From a virus, in the IMG/VR virus record IMGVR_UViG_3300027704_000211, positions 1 to 20,610 of that record: DNA of 20,610 bases; one strand, 5' to 3'. The position numbers were made by a program, and so were the translations under genes. Below the pieces are notes generated by a model, which saw only the letters and a program-made list of their open reading frames with translations, ran no database searches and was not told where the DNA came from. Below are positions 1 to 7,500 of this stretch, in pieces (position 1 is the first letter of the stretch; each line of letters starts with the position of its first letter).

Positions 1-2
1 AA

Positions 3-1532
3 GAATTCATAAAAACAGCAACTGGAGTTAGAACTTCAAAGATTATTATTGATGAGCAAATTCAGAATATATCATCCTCTGATATTAGTAGTTCCTCATT
101 GGGCGCAACGGTTAACAATAGGATATTAGCGAACGAGGTGGGACTTAACACCAACGAATCAAAAGATACATTAGTAAACGTTCTAATTGAAAAACCTAAA
201 TCTATCGCAGAATTTAAAGTAGACTTTGATGCAATAAGTGCCTTACCTTCTAATGTGTGTGATAATCAATGTAAAAGCACAAAAAAATATCAACTAAGTG
301 CCGAAATGAATAAAGCGAACCATCAACAGTATTACTTTGATAAACAGACTGAACGATTACTAAAGGAAGCAGAAGTCAGAGCAAAACTTAATACGAAGAT
401 GAGAACACTAACGGTCAATGGGTTTCGCAACGCTTCTCTTACAGTGGGAGAACAAGCAGATATGGGCGTACTTGCTGATGGCATCAACGATATTTTAGAT
501 AAGACTACATTAACTTCTGATGAAATAATCAGAAAAAATAATTTGCTTTTAGAATCAAAAGCCGTACTAAAACAGCACATACTAGATAATAACCTAGACC
601 TCAGTGAGGCTGATGAGTCTTCAACTCTAGAAGCACTAGTATATCAAGTAAATGCGAAAGCGGCACTAGAGTCACTATCAAAGATTGACTACGCTACGAT
701 AACAGGATATGCAGACGCTTCTAATACAATAGTTAATGATGTAAATTCAGGCTATCGAGCAAATTTGAATCAAGCAATCAATGTTGGTAAGATACAAGGA
801 GAACTAACAATCAATAGTTTAAAGCAAGATGCGATAATTAACAAAAACTACTACTTTCAGCCTAATCATAGACTTGTTGATGCAATATCACTAGAAGACC
901 TTGAACGTGACTTTGCTATAAAATCTCTTCTTCAAGAGGATGAAGTGATAGGTCAAATTGCAACGGTAGAGATAGCAGGCGTAGAAGAGTATGTTGAGGT
1001 ATTGGTTCCAGTAGATACAGTAAGTGTAGAAAAACAACCAGTCGTATTTAAAACAACGGGTCTTCCCCTTAATACATATAATGTACTTTTACCAATTACA
1101 AATCTGAAAGAAAAATTGGCGGCAGTTGGCGGAGATAAGTCAATGCTAAGTCAACACCAAGAGGCTCAAAAGATGTATCAATTAATAACAAGTACTAATA
1201 CGGGTCAGATGAAAGTAATAACAGATGGTGCTGGTGTAAAAATCAAGGTTAAAGACTATTCTACAGTTGGCATGATAACATACACAGACGCCAATGGCGT
1301 ATCTCAGACTATTGATCCTGTTGCACTTTTTAGTTTACATACAACTACTTACAATGATATATACCCACTATATCAGAGTGATTTCAACACTATCAAAAGT
1401 GGAATCGCTACGTTGTTTCCTAATATAAGTACAACAGATGCTCCTTCAAGTGGAATAATTTCCAGCAATAGAAGAAGCGATTTAATACTAGATATTAGTA
1501 GCAACAAATTTATAGTAGACCCTAACCCATAA
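3..1532 (+). CDS. Large hypothetical (probably structural) protein, 5'-truncated by the window edge
   Basis: I do not recognise this protein. The frame is open from the first complete codon at position 3 (EFIKTATGVRTSK...), so 509 residues are visible and the real start lies outside the window. The TTG at 99 has no special claim to be a start. The visible part begins with a Ser/Ile-rich stretch, followed by a Cys pair (VCDNQC, about nt 256-275) and a highly charged, probably coiled-coil helix (QTERLLKEAEVRAKLNTK). Helical segments continue from there, and the C-terminal half is more beta-like, ending IVDPNP. No signal peptide or membrane segment is visible. It ends 15 nt before gp5, whose ribosome binding site (AGAGGA, 1535-1540) lies in that gap, so the two are probably co-transcribed. 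Position immediately upstream of gp5 suggests a baseplate-hub or tail-associated virion protein, but that is inference from context only. Confidence 0.8.
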   Translation, partial: EFIKTATGVRTSKIIIDEQIQNISSSDISSSSLGATVNNRILANEVGLNTNESKDTLVNVLIEKPKSIAEFKVDFDAISALPSNVCDNQCKSTKKYQLSAEMNKANHQQYYFDKQTERLLKEAEVRAKLNTKMRTLTVNGFRNASLTVGEQADMGVLADGINDILDKTTLTSDEIIRKNNLLLESKAVLKQHILDNNLDLSEADESSTLEALVYQVNAKAALESLSKIDYATITGYADASNTIVNDVNSGYRANLNQAINVGKIQGELTINSLKQDAIINKNYYFQPNHRLVDAISLEDLERDFAIKSLLQEDEVIGQIATVEIAGVEEYVEVLVPVDTVSVEKQPVVFKTTGLPLNTYNVLLPITNLKEKLAAVGGDKSMLSQHQEAQKMYQLITSTNTGQMKVITDGAGVKIKVKDYSTVGMITYTDANGVSQTIDPVALFSLHTTTYNDIYPLYQSDFNTIKSGIATLFPNISTTDAPSSGIISSNRRSDLILDISSNKFIVDPNP

Positions 1533-1547
1533 CAAGAGGAATAATTA

Positions 1548-2813
1548 ATGGCAGAAAAATCAACTTTCGCAAGTATACTCGATAAACAGACAGCACACCA
1601 AGATTCTCCTATGGGTACTGCACTGGGAAAAGGTATGTACAAGGCTGTGGTTGTTCTTAAAAATCCAACTACTGACGAAGTTTACATTGACCCTACTGGT
1701 CGCGGCAGATTAGCCGCGTATGTGCCTGCATTAGATGGTAATCCCTCTAATCCAATGTTCTTTCAACATGCTAGTGCTACTGGTTCGTTTGGTCAACCCG
1801 ACAAAGAAGGTACAGTCATTTTTGTATTCTTTGCTGAGGTGGGTTCCGTAACTGATGGATACTGGCTAGCAACTTCACAACAGGTACCGGATATTGTAAG
1901 TGGTGGCTCAAGAGGCAATCCACATATATCTGGAGATGGCCAAGGTGAAGGAGTATTTACGAATATTGGCGCCGCGAAAGCGACTCCCACTACAATCAAT
2001 GAAGCCAAAGCCGCAGATGAAGACATAAAGAACAGCGAAAGAAATGCGGTTACAGCCGCACAAGGAACATACAGTGATTATGTAAGAGGCTCATCTACTG
2101 CTTCTCCTCATAGAGATGCAAACTATAAGATACCGCAATTACCAAAAGTTAACGGAATGAGAACACCTGGCGGCTCTGCAATCACAATGGATGACGGTAG
2201 TATCGATGACACGGGCGAGATTCATCCTGAACAAATAAGAATAACAACACAATCTGGCGCAGCCATTATTTTAGATGGTGGTAATGATCTTATCTATGTT
2301 GTAAATAGTGCTGGAAGTGGATGGGTAGAAGTTGGAGCAAATGGCGAAGTCATGGTCTACGCAGAAGGTTCACTGAGTATGAGAACAGAAAAAGATTTTA
2401 ATCTTCGTGCTGATAAAAATATCAACATGGAAGCAGGTGAGAACATTAATATTCGTAGTGTTAAGAACACTAAGATTAATGCTACCGAAGAATTACATCT
2501 ACGAAGCAAAGGAGCACAGTTCTTGCAAAGTGAAGCAGGAATGAATGTTGATGTCGGAGTTAATTGCTTAGTAACAACTGGTGGGGTATTACATTTGAAT
2601 GGACCAATTGCACAAAAATCAGAACTCATTCTAGTTGGTGAAATGGATGATATGAATGATTCTCAATGTACTAAACTTAAAGAGACCATTGTATCTGTTC
2701 TGCCAACACATGAACCATATCTTAGACCACAAGCAAAAGAATTAAAAGACACAGCAAGTGCATATTCGATTTTGGCAGCAAGTGACGAAGGTAAAGAGAA
2801 TGCAAAGGGGTAG
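1548..2813 (+). CDS. 5: Baseplate central spike protein, gp5-like, lacking the lysozyme domain
   Basis: In T4, gp5 trimers form the needle at the centre of the baseplate hub that pierces the outer membrane. This 421-aa protein has an N-terminal OB-fold-like domain at about residues 28-112 (YKAVVVLKNP, DPTGRGRLAAYVP, GTVIFVFFAEVG, DGYWLA). A Gly/Ala-rich linker follows to about 200. Residues about 205-350 form a repetitive beta-strand region typical of gp5/VgrG triple-stranded beta-helices (SGAAIILDGG, NSAGSGWVEVGANGEV, EAGENINIRSVKNTKINA). The conserved-looking LPTHEPYLRP is at 385-394. T4 gp5 has 575 residues, with a lysozyme domain between OB-fold and helix. Here that domain is missing, which accounts for the shorter length. 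The start is supported by AGAGGA 7 nt upstream. The next gene starts 3 nt after the stop and encodes a lysozyme-like protein. The family call is firm; loss of the domain is read directly from the sequence. Confidence 0.88.
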   Translation: MAEKSTFASILDKQTAHQDSPMGTALGKGMYKAVVVLKNPTTDEVYIDPTGRGRLAAYVPALDGNPSNPMFFQHASATGSFGQPDKEGTVIFVFFAEVGSVTDGYWLATSQQVPDIVSGGSRGNPHISGDGQGEGVFTNIGAAKATPTTINEAKAADEDIKNSERNAVTAAQGTYSDYVRGSSTASPHRDANYKIPQLPKVNGMRTPGGSAITMDDGSIDDTGEIHPEQIRITTQSGAAIILDGGNDLIYVVNSAGSGWVEVGANGEVMVYAEGSLSMRTEKDFNLRADKNINMEAGENINIRSVKNTKINATEELHLRSKGAQFLQSEAGMNVDVGVNCLVTTGGVLHLNGPIAQKSELILVGEMDDMNDSQCTKLKETIVSVLPTHEPYLRPQAKELKDTASAYSILAASDEGKENAKG

Positions 2814-2816
2814 ATT

Positions 2817-3452
2817 ATGATTTTTGACAAACGAAAAGGTTCATTATTAAATTACATACAGTTACCGTTACACGTAATAACACCTACTGGTACGTACTTA
2901 GGAACGGGATATAGCATAAAGGGCAAACCAACATATATACTATCTCATGAGAAAGTGAACTTAGAGAGTGTAAACACCTTGACGTTTTCACCAATGAGCA
3001 AAGATGCAATAATACTTGACAACAAACCAACACTTGAAGTTACTGACAACGTAGTTGGTTACAATTATAAGATTTCAGATACTGAATTGAATTATGGGTA
3101 TATTACTGTTGCGTCTACTCGCATAGATATCGAATCTAAAAAGATAACAAAAGGAATGGCTGAATTTATTTTAGAAAAACAATTACGAAATATCGGTAAC
3201 ATACTTGAAAAGTTTATCAAAGTAAAAATAGCACAACCACAATATGATGCACTGTTATATCACTTTTATAATGAAGGCACGAGTACTATAGAAAATAGTC
3301 CAGTGATTGCTCTTATAAATGCAAAAGATTGGTATGCGATAACTGACGAAATTCAAACAGGTTTAATGAAAAATGACAGAGTAGATGAACGATTGGCTAT
3401 ACAGAAAATGAAAACTGCAAAGATGTTCAGTTACGTGCCAAGTTTTTCTTAA
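2817..3452 (+). CDS. GH24 (T4-lysozyme)-like protein, probably the detached tail lysozyme; active site not evident
   Basis: The protein has 211 residues. Residues about 110-207 follow the C-terminal lobe of GH24 lysozymes: [10 protein letters not shown], then [21 protein letters not shown] (134-155, close to the common K-V-x-L-x-Q-x-Q-F-DAL-x5-N-x-G-T pattern), [12 protein letters not shown] (161-172) and the basic [18 protein letters not shown] near the end. The N-terminal lobe should carry the Glu/Asp/Thr triad of T4 lysozyme (E11, D20, T26). The nearest match, residues 77-97 ([12 protein letters not shown], then TELNYGYIT), has Asn where Glu is expected and no clear Thr. The first 75 residues match nothing I know. 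The start is supported by AAGGGG (2805-2810), inside the last codons of gp5, so translation is probably coupled. In T4 this domain lies inside gp5, so a baseplate role is likely, possibly structural rather than catalytic. The gene overlaps the 3' end of clpP by 4 nt, tail to tail. Confidence 0.72.
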   Translation: MIFDKRKGSLLNYIQLPLHVITPTGTYLGTGYSIKGKPTYILSHEKVNLESVNTLTFSPMSKDAIILDNKPTLEVTDNVVGYNYKISDTELNYGYITVASTRIDIESKKITKGMAEFILEKQLRNIGNILEKFIKVKIAQPQYDALLYHFYNEGTSTIENSPVIALINAKDWYAITDEIQTGLMKNDRVDERLAIQKMKTAKMFSYVPSFS

Positions 3453-4039
3453 CGAGTTACTAAGACTTTATCTGCTAATCCATAAGCAACAGTTTCTTCC
3501 GCTGACAAAAACTTGTCACGTTCCATCGCTTCAGTTAACTCATCAAATGTCTTACCAGCAGAATTGTGATTCACATAGATTTGAGTCAATCTTTCTTTCA
3601 TTTTCATCATCTCATCGACTTGAATCTTCATATCAGTTGCTTGTCCGCCTGCACCACCACTAGGTTGATGAATCATTGTGCGACTGTTTGGCAACACATG
3701 TCGTTTATCTTTAGCACCTGCTTGAGCAAGTAACGAACCCATCGAACATGCTTGGCCCATCACAGTTGTAGCAACATCAGAACTAATAAATTGCATAGTA
3801 TCATATATCGCCATGCCAGATGTGACAGCACCACCAGGTGAGTTGATATAAAAATGAATATCTTTGTCTGGATTCTCTGCTTCTAAGAATAATAACTGGG
3901 CACAAATCAAATCTGCCTGATAGTCATTAACTTCACTAGTCAAGAATATTACTCTTTCTTTTAATAAACGAGAGAAAATATCGTAACTACGCTCTCCATT
4001 TGCTGATTGGTCAACGACCATTGGTACTAAAGTTGGCAT
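3449..4039 (-). CDS. clpP: ATP-dependent Clp protease proteolytic subunit (ClpP, family S14)
   Basis: ClpP forms a 14-mer barrel of serine protease subunits in the cytoplasm, degrading proteins unfolded by ClpX or ClpA. The 196-aa protein is full length and aligns end to end with bacterial ClpP ([25 protein letters not shown] at 65-70, IYDTMQF at 79-84, IHQPSGG). The triad is intact: S99 in QACSMGS, H124 in TMIHQP and D175 in MERDKFLS. It begins MPTLVPMVV, matching the mature N-terminus of E. coli ClpP (ALVPMV), so the 14-residue E. coli propeptide is absent. Part of the ClpX-docking surface is kept (Y64, F84), while the first Tyr of the E. coli YLY motif is His62. It is the only minus-strand gene here and has its own promoters. 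AAGGA lies 9 nt before the ATG. No ClpX/ClpA partner is visible, so a host or distant phage ATPase is presumably used. Confidence 0.96.
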   Translation of the reverse strand: MPTLVPMVVDQSANGERSYDIFSRLLKERVIFLTSEVNDYQADLICAQLLFLEAENPDKDIHFYINSPGGAVTSGMAIYDTMQFISSDVATTVMGQACSMGSLLAQAGAKDKRHVLPNSRTMIHQPSGGAGGQATDMKIQVDEMMKMKERLTQIYVNHNSAGKTFDELTEAMERDKFLSAEETVAYGLADKVLVTR

Positions 4040-4070
4040 AATTTGTTATCCTTATTGTGATTTCTAGTAT

Positions 4071-4078
4071 TATTTATA
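4071..4078 (-). promoter_or_regulatory. T4-late-type promoter motif TATAAATA for clpP
   Basis: On the minus strand this is a perfect T4 late -10 motif, TATAAATA, with 31 nt between it and the clpP start codon. It overlaps the expected start point of the sigma70-type promoter at 4083-4111. It also lies in a small inverted repeat (TAGTAT at 4065-4070, ATACTA at 4078-4083). T4 late promoters are recognised by gp55 with gp33 and the gp45 clamp. Dual early and late use is inferred, not shown. Confidence 0.5.
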
Positions 4079-4082
4079 TACT

Positions 4083-4111
4083 ATGATAACATTATTGGAC
4101 CCATTTGTCAA
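4083..4111 (-). promoter_or_regulatory. Sigma70-type (early) promoter for clpP
   Basis: Read on the minus strand, a perfect -35 TTGACA (4106-4111) is followed by exactly 17 nt and then a -10 TATCAT (4083-4088; 5 of 6 matches to TATAAT). Transcription would start near 4076, leaving a leader of about 36 nt before the clpP ATG at 4039. In T4-like phages such promoters are used by unmodified host RNA polymerase early in infection, so early expression is inferred. Confidence 0.72.
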
Positions 4112-4136
4112 TCAAAAACTGCGAAGTTTATACCAT

Positions 4137-4144
4137 GATAAATA
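4137..4144 (+). promoter_or_regulatory. T4-late-type promoter motif GATAAATA for gp25
   Basis: GATAAATA fits the relaxed NATAAATA form of the late motif in marine T4-like phages and sits 33 nt before the gp25 start codon, the same distance class as the other late motifs in this window. It is the only good + strand candidate between clpP and gp25 and would drive the gp25-gp6-gp7 unit. The first base differs from the T4 consensus TATAAATA. Confidence 0.5.
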
Positions 4145-4177
4145 CATTTAGTAATTAACTACAGAGAAAAAAACAAA

Positions 4178-4534
4178 ATGGCATTATTCACTGGTTTCAG
4201 TACAAAAAATAAAAAAGCAATCAATCACGAGTTGACTGATAAAGATTTAGTGGTAGAAGACCTTATGAATCACATCATGACTCGCAAGGGCGAACGTATA
4301 ATGCTACCTACTTATGGCTCTATTATTCATGATATGATATTTGAACCATTAACCTCTGAAACAACTGAGTTAATTGAAGAAGATTTAACAGAAATTATAA
4401 AAGATGATCCACGATGCAACTTTCTTAGTATCGAGGTTACAGATTCTGATCACACTGTTAACGCAATCGTGCGCCTTGAAATTCTGCCGTCGAAAGAGCC
4501 AGTAGAACTAAGTATAGATTTAGATAGAGAATAA
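4178..4534 (+). CDS. 25: Baseplate wedge subunit gp25
   Basis: This is a small 118-aa protein of the gp25/W family (T4 gp25, P2 gpW). In contractile tails it sits in the inner baseplate next to the sheath and helps start sheath polymerisation, forming the wedge core with gp6. The family signature is clear at residues about 34-58: MTRKGERIMLPTYGS followed by IHDMIFEPL, then the helix ETTELIEEDLTEII (61-74) and a final beta hairpin (FLSIEVTDSDHTVNAIVRLEI). Length is typical. The leader region is AT-rich, and the purine run just upstream (GAGAAAAAAACAAA) is only a weak ribosome binding site, but the N-terminus (MALFTGFSTKN) makes the ATG convincing. gp6 follows after 13 nt, matching the common order in which gp25 precedes the baseplate J/gp6 protein. 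Confidence 0.93.
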   Translation: MALFTGFSTKNKKAINHELTDKDLVVEDLMNHIMTRKGERIMLPTYGSIIHDMIFEPLTSETTELIEEDLTEIIKDDPRCNFLSIEVTDSDHTVNAIVRLEILPSKEPVELSIDLDRE

Positions 4535-4547
4535 TAGAGAGAATAAT

Positions 4548-7500
4548 ATGAGCCAAGAACGAACCGATAATTTATTTGCAAGTGAGAGTTGGACAGCAGT
4601 ATATACCGCATTTACCAATGTCAGTCTTAAAGCATACGACTTCGATACTATTAGAGAAGCACTATTAGCCTACACTGTTCAAACTTATCCTGAAAAATTT
4701 AATGATTTCATTGCAAGTTCAGAATTTATCGCAATTTTAGATTTAGTCGCATATATGGGACACAGTTTAGCATTCAGATTAGACATGAATACTAGAGAGA
4801 ACTTTATGGACACTGCTGAACGTAGAGCAAGTATTCTACAAATGGCAAAGACGTTGGGTTACAATAAAACTAGACCAATCAACGCAAAAGGCTTCATGAA
4901 GATTACTAGTATAACGACTGATGAAGATGTATTTGATAATGAAGGTGTTTCTTTGGCTGGTAAGAATGTCGTTTGGAATGACAGTAACGATATAGATTGG
5001 TATGAGAACTATATCAGTATTCTAAATTCTTCTTTCTCTGGTACAACTAAAATTCAGAATCCAACATCTACATTAACTATTTCAGATGTCGAGCATTCTG
5101 TATATAATATAAACGAAGATGCAACATCAAAAAGTGTAAATTACTCATTCTCTTCTAATATTAATGGAAAGAGTAGAAGATTTGAAGCAGTATCAGTAGA
5201 ATTAGATACTGAGAACACTAAGATTGGCGAAGCAGAACCAAACGTAACAAACAAATTTACAATCATTAATAGAAATGACAATTTGGGATCAGCAAGTGAT
5301 AGAACTGGATTCTTTGTTTACGCAGTTGGTGGCTCACTTGAATACCAAGATTTCATATACAATACTAAAATATCAAATAGAATAGAAACAATAAATGAGA
5401 TTAATATATCTAATTCTGATGTATGGGTCCAGAAGATAGACTCGGCAAGAACATATGTATCGAGCGTAACATCAATCGACAACGACACAAGAGAAACAGC
5501 AATCTACAATAGTTTGCGTACTGGTTCTGGAGATATCGTAAGTATAAATTCCATAGACAATAATGGAATTGCACTACATTATCCAGATGGGGTTTTTGGT
5601 AACGCGGCGTCTGGCAACTACAGAGCATGGTATAGAAAAGTTGACAATGATAATTTCTCTGTAAACTCTAATGATATCGTTAACAAAATTATAACAATTC
5701 CGTATATTGGAACTGACAGTAGAACATATAGACTAACATTAACAATGTCAAGTACACTTGACTTTGGCGAAAACTTCGCTGGCGAAACATACACTAGTGT
5801 ACGAAGAATTGCTCCAAGAAGTTATTATTCACAAGATAGAATGGTCAACGCACAGGATTATAATGTGTATCCTCTGTCGTTGGGAAACAATGTAATTACG
5901 AAGTTGAAGTCAGTAAATACATCATTTGCTGGTAACTCACGTTTTTATGAAATGGATGACGTTCTAGGTCATCACTCTAACTTGAGTGTAACGGGTTCAG
6001 ACGGAAGTCTATTCGTTGAAGACGAAGCAGTATCAATTCCACTGAGTTACAACAAACTACAAGGAAAGAGTGACAACTTTATAAGAAATGAGTTAACTAA
6101 AGCATTGAAACATCCTAGTCTATTGAATAGTTATTTTCATAAGAATAAAAGCAACAACGCTGTAATTATTGCACAGACAACAACTTATGTCCCACTCTCA
6201 GCAGATGGAATGAAAATTACAACAGCAGCCGCACCAACTAGTGGCGTTTTTGTAGGAGACTACGTTGAGTTATTAATGACTGCATCGGGAAAAACTATTT
6301 GGGCAGATGTTAAGAAAGTAGAAACAACGACTAACACAGATGATACACTTACATTGAATAAGTTCATTCCAGAAATTGGAACACTTATAAACGTGGTAAG
6401 AGGATTTAGAACTAAATTTACGGATACTGAAATAACGGCAATTAAGGCTGAGGTTGATAGTAGTACTGAGCAAACTTTTACATTAAAATATGCAGTAGTA
6501 TCAACTGTATGGGAATGGAAAGTACACCCAGTAACGTCCCCGCCAACAATCCCATCAGAAGCACATATCGTATTTAATTACAATTCTGGTATCAGAGACA
6601 ACGAATCACAGTATACTGCCAAATTTACAGGTAAAAAAATTGCATTCGAAAGTAGAGATCAAGTTAAGTTTTTCTATGGCAACACAACTGATATAATCGA
6701 TAATGAAACAAATTTATCCAAACGAGATAAAATATTTCTCAATTACTTAAAAGAAGATCCAGTAACAGCGGGAGCGTCTACTCAAGCATCTGGCAAGGAA
6801 GTTACAGTAGGACAAGTTTCACTATCCAACGTAGTAACCGATGGTAGTACTGGCGCAACATTTGATGCTGAATTCAGGCATAGTGGCGCACCAACAACTT
6901 ACGATTTTGTAGAAGGTAACGACTATCTTGATAATGCAACATATACTCATAGTCTAGTATCTCCCGCTGGAGTAAAATATTCAATCGATAGAACTACTGA
7001 GATTACACATCCCAGCAACAATACATGGAAGATTATTGGATATACAGACCAATATAATACTGTGCCAGCAGATACGAATGAATACAAACTTTCACTGGCC
7101 GTTAGTGATTTGACAAACTATTCAACAGCACAAACTCCTATAGCAGGCGGAACAGATGTTCCCGTTACTGCAACACCTGTTTCAGATGTTTTCACATCAC
7201 TTGACGCAGTTGGATTCCTAGAGGGATATACTGGTAATGTTGGCACCGCTAATAATTCACATTCAACTCAATCATCTAATGAACTAGATACTTTAGGATT
7301 TAAGGGAAAGAAATCACTGTCTTATTTTCAATCAGCCGCCACAACTAATAACTTCAGATGGGCTGATGTATCTGATGCCGCGGAAACAACTGATTTTACC
7401 ACTGGATACGATTCTGTCCAAGACGAGTATACTTTTACTATGTCTACTGCCGCATCGGCTCTTTATAATAATCTTGATGCTGATATCTATTTCAAGCAAT

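Noticed and set aside
99-101. TTG as the start of the first gene
   Set aside because: The same frame is open back to the window edge and there is no ribosome binding site before it, so the gene is simply cut by the window.
3449-4039. ClpP as the prohead protease of this phage
   Set aside because: Some phages use ClpP-fold prohead proteases, but T4-like phages use a gp21-type enzyme. This protein matches true bacterial ClpP along its whole length and lies away from capsid genes with an early-type promoter.
4105-4134. Sigma70-type promoter for gp25 (TTGTCA, 18 nt, TATACC)
   Set aside because: The -10 matches only four of six bases and the -35 overlaps the much better TTGACA on the other strand. 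The late motif at 4137 explains gp25 better.
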